Shown here: positions 26,401-39,400 of the stretch, one piece after another | Layout of the letters: the number at the start of each line of letters is the position of its first letter | How positions within the stretch are numbered: position 1 is the stretch's first letter | DNA from: Diprion similis | Lineage: Eukaryota > Arthropoda > Insecta > Hymenoptera > Diprionidae | Length of the DNA: 64,000 bases | NCBI RefSeq assembly: GCF_021155765.1 | Contig: NC_060112.1 | Coordinates: 2,418,001 to 2,482,000, forward strand | Direction of reading: 5' to 3' | Translations under genes and position numbers: made by a program | Notes under the pieces: model-generated | What the model saw: the letters and a program-made list of their open reading frames with translations, nothing else | The model's database searches: none | Told to the model about the DNA's origin: nothing

Positions 26401-29400
26401 ACTTTCTACGTATTGTCCCCAACTACGTCAACCTAGCTTCCGATATTGGAATGATTTTTTTTTTGTCGGTGGTACTCATTTGTTCCCCGTTTACACCGAT
26501 TCGTCCCCTGTCATCCGAGCCCTGTTGTATCATGCAGGAGTTCCTGGAGTTTTTTAACCCACGGTTGATCAATATTTACTTGTTCAGCATGCTGAACGAT
26601 ACATTCTCAGTATCAATGCTAGATAAAGACATTGAATTGCCTAGCACACGACCACGTCCAGTCCTGTAATGGAAGTTCAATTCATAATGTATATTCCCTG
26701 TATGGTTCAAGGTTGAGCTTATTTACAATGCCAACGTGTCGACTTATTTCACTTCTGCACAGTCTACGAGTTTGTGCAAAAATCTGTTTTCTCATTGCCG
26801 TATGTATTCAACTGTCTGTGTATTCTTCACGTCGCGAATTGTCGTTGGAAATGGATCTACGAATATTGTGACGTTACTTGATGAAATGAAATCAACAGCA
26901 TACAGTAGGGTTCGCCCCACAGCAGTCAGCTCAAAGCTCGAAGTTTCCCATCTGCTCAACCACACATTTTTCTGAAATTATACTATCGCAGGTTTCCAAG
27001 AACATATTTTTAACTATGATATCTCGCTTTAGGTTTACTCAAGATTCCCGTGGGACACTGCTTATAAGATACTGGCTTAATGTTGAACTACAGTTTTCGG
27101 TACGAATTAGTGTGAACGATGTGCACAATCCTCTTAATGCCCTAATGTCATTCTACCACATGTCTTATAAGAGTCTATTGACATGTTTATGTCTTTCACT
27201 TGAAGTGATGTGATAAAATCTTGACATTAGTCCACCGTATGACTATCCTTCTCATTATGAATAACACATGGAACACCAAGAGCTTCTCCGCTGAATACTT
27301 GGTGTCTCATCAATTGTCAGTAAGGAACACATATTGTGGTTTGCCACACTGCGACGAGGCAATTGGCAGCCAGGCCGGTTACCAATTGCACTGTTCTATA
27401 TACTTACTGTACCGGCTCCGACGACTTCAACTTTCCCTCTGTTTTGTGTAGTACGTAAGGATATGTTCTGACCTGTTGTATATGTATTGTAGGTCTAATC
27501 AGATACAGTACGACAAACCAAGTTGACTGTAGCACCTGGATTTATATTTCTGTTTCTCTTCGTGACCTCCAAGCCATGAAGGATAAACAATTATTAATAA
27601 ATTAATCAAGTGTCAATTTATTTTAATTGCCCTACCCCCTCATAACTCAACCTGGTCGACTCTGAGCATCCGGCTAGAGGGGGTTGCAATCGCCACTGAA
27701 GGGTAATCTGACCGACCAGGACTGGTACTTCGTTACAAACTTGAAAACTTGAAAAGCAAAAGACAAGTCGATATCTCATCGGACCCGAAAGACATATCGA
27801 GAAATCCGCAAAAACACTGTTCAAGAATCAGGAGTTTGGTCTGGGAGTTATGGGCATATTTTGTAGGGCTACAATAATTAGTCTTATACCATAAGAAGTT
27901 TTTCAACAAGCGACGTGTTATACTAATAAACAAAGTCGCTAAAAACTTTCCATCGATCGTAGAACATCGATATTCTAACCTCGTCAATTCTTGATTAGAA
28001 TAAATACATGTTAGATACGGTGCGTAAATATTATATTTTGCAGAATTTTCTAGCATCGAGTAAATATTCTTACATCACTCGCTGTTTACCCGTGATCTTT
28101 GAAATATTTACAAAATATTTTCAGATGTACAACATATATACGTTACGTGTAATGAAGTATAACTTTTTAAAGATATATAATCCAAAAATTACATAACTAT
28201 TATTCCTTACAATATTTATAGGTACTTTCCTCTCACTACATTCGTCGTTTTAATTGCTTGTCAAACAAATCAGTCCAGTACCGCTAATCCAGGGACAAAA
28301 CTGACTCGATGGACAATCTGTTCGCAGTACTGTTTTTAAATTTCGGACATCCCTGATAGCTCACCGGATTTCTAAATATCCTCTGTGTTTCGGAAAAAAA
28401 TATCGGTGACACGTTGACGATTGGTCGCTTCGTTCGGTCTGGCAGAATGACATGCAATCGAAGTAAACGGGTTTTCAATACAGACATTCAGATGAATCAA
28501 TACATTTATTCATCATGTATCATTCAAGACATAAATGAAGAAAATTTTCTGTTTAGAAATACAAGATCATTAACGTTCACTCACCTTTTTGACGGTCCTC
28601 TGATTTTCGATCTGGACTACAATTTCCCTTCTCGTGAATCATCTGTCGAAGGAAACGCGAGTACGTTAACCAACATAATTTTAATAAGTTCAGGAAATAT
28701 TTGAAATTAGTTCGTAAATTTACAGTAAATTATAAATTTTTAAAGAAAAACTTGAGTTTTATACTCCTTGACCATTGTCGTTATTGCTGTTATAAGGAGA
28801 ACTGAATCACAATGACAAGATTGGAATACCAAAAAATATGTGTTAGAATCATGATTAATCAGAAAAGTTAAAAAGAAGCCCAGAGAATTTACTCGGTTAA
28901 ACAACGAAATGAAGATTAACCGATAAAATTAATTTTAATTGGGATGTTATAGCATGTGTTATTGCATAGAATCTCGTAAAATTGTGAATGATTCCAATTA
29001 GTAACAAACAGTTTTTAGTTCTACGTAAATAATACTGCACATTGACCAAGCCAGTTTGTTGTAAAAAAAATATACATATATTTCGAAATAAACAATCGAC
29101 TTTCAGTGATGGAATTTAATTTCTATGTTTCTTTACGTCTTTCTTCATTACTGAAACATTGATATAACAAATTTCGCCCGTGAAAATTAACATGCTATAA
29201 AATACCATTTGCTTTAGTATTTATTCCTGAATTGTTATTCTTACATTAAATATAAGCGAATTAATAACAACATCATATTTCGGATCAAGGCACATGAAGA
29301 CTAGACGTATACATGATAATACCTGTACACGCACAAACAACAGCGATTCGGATAAAGCGATGAATCTATTACATGTTTAGACTTGCAAGATTCATCGCTT

Positions 29401-30230
29401 TTACTTTATACACACAATTATTATTGATTTACATGGTTACTAATTGCGAAATCATATTAACTTTTAAGCTCAGCCGTGAAAAATAATTCCTATTATAGGC
29501 ACTACCCGATGTGTGCGAAATAGCCTAATAACATGCTTGAAAATATTTTTGTATCATGTATATACCGCAACAATTTCATAGGTAGGTATAATATGTACGT
29601 AATTGTTTAAATTACATATTATCAAATGTACAATTACAATAATATCAACAATAATGATAATAGTAATAATATTAAGTAGGTAATCCAAAATGATAATAAA
29701 TCATATTTACTTGAGCTGTGATGTGACTTAAGCAATTGCACCCCGTAGCTAGAATTGATAAGGTGTTTTTGGTGCTTCTGAATTTGAAATAGGGTCTAAC
29801 GGTATCACATTTTCTTCAATTTTCATCCTCGACCAACGACTGATCTGAAAAATTGCCGTTGCCAGCCTCGGTTGAGTTTTAAATACAAAATCTCATCGCG
29901 TCGCACAAAGTGAAAATATTTATTCACTCCCCCCTCCCGTTATACACTATAGCCTTAAATATAAAAATCCCATTATTTTCACGGTTGAATGTTGTTTTTT
30001 TTTTTGTCCTGCTATCGAATGCAGTTATACCGAAAAGGATAAATTTCGACTAAAAATTTGTCCGTTACATTTGTGTCGAACACATTATATTGGATAATTG
30101 GAAAAAACATATAAAAAAAAATATGTACCCCTGCTTTCAACTTCATCGCAAGAAATGAAAATAAAAAATAATACGTAAGTAAAAACTAACTTATGAATAT
30201 GAAGGCTGAGCTAAATACACAATATTCTAA
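26401..30230. other. Gene-free AT-rich stretch between satellite edge and axotactin gene
   Basis: Only short, unrelated open frames (62-107 codons) occur, with no recognisable domain. The segment at 26450-27460 has the texture of an old decayed element but no motif I can name. AT-rich microsatellite-like runs appear near 29640-29690. A 14-bp perfect hairpin lies at 29354-29401. The part nearest 30230 may belong to the axotactin 3' untranslated region if a distal polyadenylation site is used. Confidence 0.4.
29354..29401. repeat. Perfect 14-bp stem, 20-nt loop hairpin
   Basis: The arm aaagcgatgaatct at 29354-29367 is the exact reverse complement of agattcatcgcttt at 29388-29401, with a 20-nt loop. 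The stem is too short for a typical microRNA precursor. It may be a small fold-back remnant or an RNA element in a long axotactin 3' UTR. Confidence 0.6.
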
Positions 30231-30231
30231 T

Positions 30232-30237
30232 TTTATT
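30232..30237 (-). promoter_or_regulatory. Candidate polyadenylation signal for axotactin
   Basis: The minus strand reads aataaa here, about 215 bp past the proposed stop codon at 30453. It is a plausible 3' end for the long transcript. AT-rich sequence gives many chance hexamers. Confidence 0.4.
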
Positions 30238-30452
30238 GTTATTTCACATATATTGTTATCAACACTTGAAGCAGGTTAATCTGGTTCTAACTGTTTAGCG
30301 TGTAAAGCATTTGATATTTTGAAGAAATGCGAGTCAAGTGTTAAATAAAATAAAAGGAAATAGAAAATCACTTCCACGATGTAACTGTTCGATAAACCAG
30401 CTGAAAAATCTGTGTAACATTTAAATGAAGAGAAAATATAAAAATAAAAACC

Positions 30453-33400
30453 TCAATTACACTGTAAATTGAAGCTGACAGGTCTTCGTTGTACGTGAAT
30501 ATTTTCGTTGTTGTTATTCGCCCGAATTTGCTTGTTGATAGAATCGAGTTTCCGATTTTTCGCCGAGACGTACTCGGTCTGAATTTCATTGATACCAGTG
30601 ACGGAAAAATTCGTCTCTAACATCTTCATTTCCGGATATAATATGTCGTTAGTTTCGAAACGCTGGTCAGTTTCAGCGCCGGCAGTAATAAAACTTTCCT
30701 CGTTATTTGCTGCACGATCGCAAAATGATTTTCTAACCGCTGACGAGTTTCTTACCGGTGCTGGTCGCACTAGAATATCATCGTCTGGAATGCTGTTTCC
30801 ACTTCCGTTGGTACTGCTGCTGGTGGTGCTGCTGATGTCTTCGGTGTCTTCCTCTTCTTGTTCCTCTTCGCATTCTTCCAGTTCCGGTTCCTCCCTGAGA
30901 TCTTCCATCGACTGATCGTAAAGAAAAGAAAAACAAATCAAGAATTCCTCAACGAAAGCTGCAATATTTGTTCATTATTATGCAACCTCGGGATAAATGA
31001 GTTTACATACGTATAATATATAATCAACAATCGGCATAAACGCAGATTTTCATCATTATACTCATAAACTCTTAATTATCTCTGGGGTCTCATAATAATT
31101 ACCCATACAAAATTATCATTTTTTTTATGTTCTGCGACGGGCACGCGGCAATAGAATAGTTGTTTTAAGTTCGGAAAGTATTATATCCGAATCTAATTTT
31201 CATACTTCATATTCGTGCATTAGAATAATTAAGTAAATATTACACTCTTGCAGAGCATGCACATTAATTTGCGTCGCTTGTTTTATCTCCAATTCTTTTG
31301 CTACAAGTCTAAGAATGAAACGTATATAAAAAAATATCTCTATCTTCAGAATTGCATAAATTTTCTTTAATGTAAAAATAACGAGCTGGCTAATAAGTAA
31401 CAAAATTAAAATCCAGATGATGTCAAACGGTGGTTTTATAGATTTTTTATCCGTGAGAAATTATAACTGTTCTCACTTGTATATGTATTTCAATATATAT
31501 ATTTATATGATTCGCTCTCTATTCTGGACGGTCTTCAACGCGTAGCAATTTAAGTACTTGAGAACAATAATAATAACCGTAGTACAATAACAGCTATAAT
31601 ACAGTAATAATAATAATAAAGTAGGAAAAGTTAACGTGCATACATACATTAACATACAAGCAAATACGCGTAAGCCTTGCAAGCGATAATAATATAATTT
31701 GAAATTATAAAAAATTAGTGTTTACGAATGGATTTGGTTTCGGAGATTTAAAGACCGGGGCGGTATTTACCCCGAGCAGTTCTTTCTTCTCGTGTTCCTC
31801 GTCTGCTGCAAATAAATAAATCAAAAGAATAAAAAATGTTGAATCATCGAAAACAGAAAAAGAGAAGAAGAGGAAGAATGCAATGAAATCACCTTTGAAA
31901 TGCGTTTTCTTGTCGTGCAATAGGTCGATTTTCGTATCGACATTTGGCATGGTTTTATAATCCTTTGTCGCCAATGACTTTGCGTGATGTGTACCGTTGG
32001 ATTTTTTCTCATCCTCCGCTTCCACGGTTATAAAACCTACGCTTTTCATGGCTGTCGAGGCGGGAGGGACAGCCGGAACATCATAGGAATCGCCTTGCCA
32101 CCTTGATTGCGAATTAGTTGGAATATCCTCGGCGTCTCTGGCCCTGTTCTGTCTATCTTTATGGGCGCTTCGACAAACCCCGTAAATACAGCCCATCACC
32201 GCAGCAGCAAGGATAATGCACAGCGCTATAAAGACGTAAGTCCCGGCTCCCTGTTCCTTCTTCGTTTCGTCCGAGCGCTGGGATTTGTAGACAACGCGAT
32301 CCGGGGGTTCCTCGACCCAAGCTTTATCTCGACCCTTAACATCATGAATTACAAACTTAGTTACTAATTTTTTTTCATTTTTTATTCTAGATTATTTCAA
32401 ACAAACTTTTACCGCGTCTTTGGACAATTTGTAGGGCATTTTCACTATAATAATTATGAGCTACGAGCGGACTGCGGTAATAGTAGATTATGTAACAAGG
32501 GAATAATTCACTTTTATTCCTGTGTTACATGTAGGACTTTATTCCCGATTCAAGTCTGGTCACATTATTGACTCAAGAGTGTTCTCCTTTTATGTGTAAG
32601 AGTAATCTATCAGTCAGAAAATTGTAATATTATTGAAGGTTTATAAAAATACAGAGAAATGTAGTACAAAATGGAAAAGTGAGAGAGAAATCCAGAAAAA
32701 CTGAAAAACTGAAAGACTGATTTGCGGGAAATATGACCTCATATTTTCCGAAAATTCAAATTAACGGGAAATGTGATCATATTTCCCGCAAATGTGGGAG
32801 AAAGTGCTGCTTTTTCCAACAGAAGAGAGAAAAGAAGTCAAGAGGAAATAATATGCCACTTTCGTCCCGCTTTTCAGGTAATAAATAATAAGCGAACATT
32901 ACGGTGAAATTTTCCCGGAACAGGCATGAAAAAGTCACTTTTTGATACCTGTTTTTGATAAGTAAAGTGTCACTTTATATGGTGAACACCGGAACTACCT
33001 TATAAAGTCTTTATTTCGAAGTTCGCGCAGTTCTAAATGCGCATTAAAACTGCCATATAATTGGCTAAAGCTATTTATGTGGCTTACCCGTAAACCGCCT
33101 GTTTTTTTGGCAAGGATAAATTTCCTGATTTCAGGACGAGCTGAAGGCGAGCCGAATGCCAGCCGGAAGCGAGTACTGAAATTATCCGAGCCAAAAAACG
33201 GTTTACGGGCATGCTACATACAAATTTTTTTACGGTATGGGCATTGAAAAGCAAAACGAAGAGTGAGGTTATGTCGCGATCTGTTCGACGACGCTACTTT
33301 ATTCGGCAGGTTGGGATGCGCACTTCGAACTGCGCATCAAAACTGCGGTATAAAGACTTTATTCCGCAACTTTGTTCGTTGCCGTATAAAGCGTCACTTT

Positions 33401-36400
33401 ACGGAACGAAAATTGCCACAAAAAGTGGACTTTTCAATGCCCATGCCGTAAAAAGATAATTAGTCACAACTAAAGATACTTTATATGTCAGTTCTGACTT
33501 CTGTTGCGTGGGCTGCGACGCTTGGATCTCAACTGGCGTCTAAGTGACTTTTTATTCTTTGCCGGAAAAAATATAGTATGTAATTATTATCCTTGCCTAA
33601 AAACATCTAGTTTACGGATATGCCACATAATGTTACTATTTGACACTAATTGAAATGAATTTTAATTGAAGTCAATCTTTTCAAATCTCTTTGCAAATCA
33701 ACTGATGACTTCATTCATTTAATCGACTTGATTTAACTTGACCGATATCTGTTCTGAATTCCGATTTTTTTCAAGCCTATAATGTTTCAGTAAATTCTGC
33801 TCGGGATAGAATATGCAGCTTAAGGAAATCAAGGACTTCCAGGACAATACCGAGGCCATTATAAATTCGTAAGTAAGTAATGTGTAGAATTACCACGCTA
33901 TCGTTCCTTGGGGGTTCGAGTCCTCTGGGTTGTACGTGAAAAGCGGCGCACTGAGCGCTTCGAACACCAGCTGGCATTGTGGCCCTGACAGTATCGCTAC
34001 CAGTTTTGGTGAACAGCATATATTCCTCGAGTGGTTTCATAACAGCGCCACCATTTATCGACACAACGACATCTGTAAAATAACAAACAATATTAATATA
34101 CACCTTTAAAAAAATCCGTTATGGATTTGCTATGGATCAAGAAAATTGATTCTGTAGTAGTGGCGCATTTTGGTCACTTCAACACCGTGGATTCTTTTAG
34201 TGTACACTGAGTTAGATATTTGTATCTAGAAGAAGTTTGAAATCTTCGCTTAATCAACGGGGCTTTCGACTTACTGCTAAGACAGCCAGTGTATCCCTTG
34301 TAAGCGGTGAATCTGGGATCTGTGGTGTTCAAACCGCCCAATTGTATCTCGTTTGATCCCCCAGGATTGTCTAGGTTTGAGTCATTGTCCGCGGCGAAAC
34401 TCAAAATTGGATTTGACAACAGAATCGCCTCCCTGTCGATCTATTGAGGAATATTCACATTAAAAAGACAAGGATAACCTCAATTATTTGTACGGCCTTA
34501 TTTCTTCAACATTCCAATTCAAATGGAATGGAAATGGAAATAAGACATTGACCAACGAACCAGCAACGTTGTCGTGTTATTATTTCTCTCGTAGTAAACA
34601 CTGTGCCTTGCGCCGTTTAAAAAGTTTCTGTCATTGATGCGAACAGCGTAAGCAGAGCCTTCTCTGTCCTCTTCAAATATCAGGTGACCCTCGGATGTTA
34701 GAGCAACGAGTAAATAGTAGCTTCTTCTAAACATAAATTAAGTGAATCCAAGTTTTAATAGCGGAACGAGAAACCTCTGAATTACAGACTGTCCACTCAC
34801 TTGTTTTCAGTCTGCAGAAGCAGCAGTGCCATAGTTCTTTGCCTCAAATCATTGCTCGAGAACGCCAATTGTATTTTCACCTGATTCACTTCACCGTCCA
34901 GGTCAAACTCCCTCTGAACAACGCTTTCGCCGCTGAATTCGGCACCCTTTTCTGAAAAAAAAAACAATTTCGTGACCAAAGAAAAGCAGTGAAAGCAATA
35001 TCAGTTGTAACTCAAACAATCACCATACAAGTTTAAACGAAAGGTTACCCACCTTCGGCGCAATTCTCCCCAAAATACGAGGTGTGCTCGCAATTACAGG
35101 AAGACTCCTGTCTCCTGAAATCCTCTGTGCATATACCGAGGTTCTTGCAGGGTGCAGCGTCGCATTTCATGTGACAATTCGGTATTAAGCCTTTACTACC
35201 TTCTTGGTAAGCCTCACTCGCCAATTGTGGCAAAGGGACCAAATACTCGCCGATCCTCAGACCCCGGAGACAGCCAACGTATCCCTGGATCGCCTCACCC
35301 TTTTTACCAACTCTGAGTAAATTGTCAGGATCAAAACCGCCGAGGTTCACCTGACCGAATAACGACAATTTTTAGACTCCTTAAGGTTGCCAAAAGCGGA
35401 AAACGATCAGACAGCCTCACTTTGTGGTTTAAAATCACCTGAAAATAGCTGGTCGGTGGAGCCGGCGGCCTTTGGGGCGCGAGAACCTCTTTCTCAGGAT
35501 TTATCCAAGGCTTGTTAGAGTACGAGTTCAGCAAAATTGGAACCGCGTCGAGAGTAACGGTGGCTTCATTAACATGAACAGTCGTGTTCTTTTCCGTTCT
35601 GATGATGGCTATTTGCACCGAATCGCCGGTACTAGCGCCTAAAAAACAAATCAGTACTAGCGTTGAACTTCTGAGAAAGGATAAACGACTGAAATTCCAA
35701 GATACTGTCATCCTCACCTGGATAATCGACGGTAATGTTTTTTATTTCATTACCAGAATTGAAAAGATATACGATACTGGTCCCGTTCAAAATGTAAAGA
35801 TGCAAGAAATTGTTCAAATGATCATTTGCATATAGAATTAGGGAATTCGCATCGTACGTCCTAATGTTGATCAATATATTTTCCAAAAACATTCCCTTCA
35901 GCAGAAGCTTCTCTTCGTCATCTTCGTTACCGATATAATTTTTCTTCACTACAGCCTCCGGTGACGTGAATGTCAGTGCCTCGTTATTTATGTCTGTAAT
36001 AAAACGATTACACGTACAGAAATGAATTCTTTGAGATTTTCTGTCACTCAACTTCCACCGAAACTTACTCGTTTCGCAATAAGTTCCCAAGTGTGCCCAT
36101 CTATTTTTACAAACGCATTCAAAGTTGCTCCAAAGTTCGACGCATCTGGCACCATTTTGACATTTGTTCGGCTGACAGGAAGGCTTGCAGTCCTTAATTA
36201 TTTCGGAAAGATGAACGGACATGTAGCTGTGTATGTCTAAAATTTCACCATTTACAACCAAACCACGAAAGCATCCGATAAGCCCCTGTCTTACGGAAGA
36301 GGTTTTAAGGTGTTCACTGAAAACAGGAGTACAATCATATTCTGCAATGTTTTCTTTATCCACTTTTCAACAATTCCTTTCCATACAAAAGTCACCTACG

Positions 36401-39400
36401 CGGTCGCACCACCGATAAACATGGACCCTTCGAAAGGTCCAAACTCCTCCTCGGACAGTAAATCGACCATTTCGGAATCGGTGTTGATCATAAACCTGAC
36501 ATGATAGTCGTTATAATCAATCCAAATCTTTTGCCATTCTCCGTTGTTGAGTTTCCTCCGGCTCTTGACCTCGATTTCACGACACTGTCCAGTGTTCAAT
36601 GTGAAATTGAACGTCAATAGGTAGTCCGAAGTCAGAGCCACCATGAAAGACGGATAGTTGCTCCTTATCGGTGGCTGATAGAGTAGGATTGCCTTTTCAC
36701 CTGTCGTTCGAAAACTGAAGGCTATGTCACCTTTTCGCCAACCTGGTACTTCGATGTAAGACTGCGACGTTGTGAAGGTAACGACATACTTCTGTGTGTC
36801 TATAAGATTTCAATTTCACGTTACCCTTATCCATTATAAGTTAGACTGTAATAACAACTCAATCCACTCACTTGTTTCGACACACTCCAAGGGCCCCAGA
36901 GTAATTCTACCGCGAGCATCAACGTCCAAGTCACTTTGCTGGAGAAAGACCAATTCAGTAATTCCCAAAGATTCGGGAGTCTCATAGTAACCTTCATCGG
37001 AAAGCCATTTACCAGCAGAAACGTCACAATTGCAACTGAGTTTTGGATTAACACATGTTCTGTTCACTGTTGAAATGTGAGGAAAAAAATGAATAACAAA
37101 AAACAACGTACTGTTACTCGAAATGATCAATGCATTCAAACTCACTTCCGCAAGGACAAGAGCCGCGGCTAACATTGCCAATGTAGTCGACAGTGACGCC
37201 TTTCGACCCCCGAAACCAAGTAGCACTGTGCAGTTCAACGGGAGCCTTGTAACAATCGTACTTGAGGTACTGACTACAGTACAACGAGTGAGATATCAAC
37301 TCCTGTAGCATTTCGGCTGTGAATTCCCGGTACTTAATGCTGTACGAGAAGTCTTCCTTTTGGTCAATGGACCTGACGTCGACTTGAGAGGGAAGATTAT
37401 GCTCGACGATGGTCTTCGTCGAGTCTTCAATGGACTGAAATTCGCACTTGACAAGTGCCGGGGGGAATCGACCGTTTCCGTCGATGTCGATTCGGTACAC
37501 ATCGTCCTTGGTGTAGCCGAGAAGGGCTAATTCCTCGCAAGTTTTTCGATACTCGGCTGAAAGGATATGATAATAAGATAAATAACGATACGGGAATGAA
37601 CACGATTACATTAAGTCCGATTTGACTCGTAGTCGATTTTTTCATTTCATTACCAAAATGGCAGTTTGTCCCTCTGTAACCGGTCTCTTTGCAGTCGCAA
37701 GTGATTCTGTCCTCTTCTACCGAACATTTGCCGCCGTGTTCGCACCTGTTCGGCCTTTTGCATGGATCCACAAATTGACAATTATCCAATGCAACCTCAC
37801 CAATGACTCTCTCAGTGTTGACAACGTGCCTTGGTTCTATCCGGTAATCATTCACTCTGATTTCCCTCATGCAACCGACCAATCCTGCGGTGATAAAAAT
37901 ATTAGATAATCGAATACAAGCTTTGAAAAAAAATTTGCCGAACGAGATATACGTACCCATGTTGGTTTTACCACTGCCGATAATAACCCTGTCACCGAGT
38001 TCAAATTCCATGGCAAAAAGTTTACTCTTTTTGTTCCTGTAATCAACCTGTAAGCTCAACTCTCCTTTGGTGTAATTCAGTTCAACGGCATGCCACGATG
38101 TATTATGAGGTGGAAAATGTACCGACGTTATGTGGGTGATATTTTTTTTCACGTCTGGGACGAGCTCAAAACGTATTTCATCGTTCACCAAACGAACCTA
38201 CAAATTATAATTACGTAATTGTGAAAAGAAAGATATGTCACAATGTTACACACGGATACGAAACTGCGCATCTGATAATTTACCTCCCAGTAGCCAATTC
38301 CGTCGACATTCTTGGTATCACTAGACGCCAGGACGGCCAGAGGCTTCGAGCTCTTAAAGTCGAAATTCAGCTTCAAGGAGTTCGACACAGTATTCGGCCA
38401 CCAAATGTGGCTTCCAGCGAAGGGATACGTTATCGGTATCACCTCGACGTCAGCCTCATAGTACTCTGGTTCCAATATCCCGATGTAATGGACCATCGGG
38501 TTCGACCGTTTCAGTTCATATATGATGGACTTGTCGTTGAAGAAAACGTACTTCAACGAGCCTACGCAAGAGCCAGGGGTAAATCGTAGGTTAACGCAAT
38601 GAGAAAAGAAATTAAAGATATAAATTCACCAGTAAGTACCTGCAAAGTTATTGTGAGAAACGAGTCCCTTTTTCTTGTGGAGCTCAGGTCCCCCGCCGAT
38701 GTAAATTTCGGGATCAATGATCATGTTGTAATTCTCCCCGGGCACTTCAAGCACCTTCGACTCGTCGTTAAGACTTACAAATACCAAAGCTCCATTGTGG
38801 TATATGGTCAAATTGTTCCAGTGGTTCGACGTGACGTAGTCGCCCATAACCGTCTGTATCTTTGAATCGTGGCCGAAATCCAACTCGATGTTGACTGATC
38901 GGTTCTTTATCGATGCCGCAACGTAATGAGCGGTTCCCTCGATCTCTCCGGACGCGTAAAACAACGCCGAGTCGTCCCATCTCGTCTGTACACAAAGGAT
39001 GAGAAACAAGAAATGAATTTGTGAATTAGTTGTCCGTCGTGTACTTCGAACGATACACTTAACATACCTTGAACGCGAGACTAATCCTGTTCACGGAGGA
39101 ATGTACCCGATCCTTCCAATCATATACTCGAAAAGAAACGAAGGACGAGCCTCTCAGTGTGAGAATGGTCGCAGCTAGAAAAAAAGCAAGATATTTTTAA
39201 GTGTTATAGGTGCAGTAAAAATGAACCGTCGCATCTACGTTAATTCGCTGAATCGCTCTTACTGTAAACGTCGCATCTTTCCCCTTCGTATTTCGTCCCG
39301 AAACAGTCGCAAGTCAAGCTGTTATAGTGATTTACACACTGACTACCAACGAAACAGAGATTCTCCCGTGTTCTGCACCTGGATTTTCGAAATGTCGATT

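Noticed and set aside
26450..27460. Possible retrotransposon remnant
   Set aside because: Both strands were read for reverse transcriptase, RNase H and integrase motifs. None was found, and long terminal repeats were not visible, so no element is claimed.
33913..33923. ggttcgagtcc, an exact match to a tRNA B-box / T-arm
   Set aside because: It lies inside axotactin exon 22. There is no matching acceptor stem, anticodon arm or A-box at the required distance, so it is a chance match in coding sequence.
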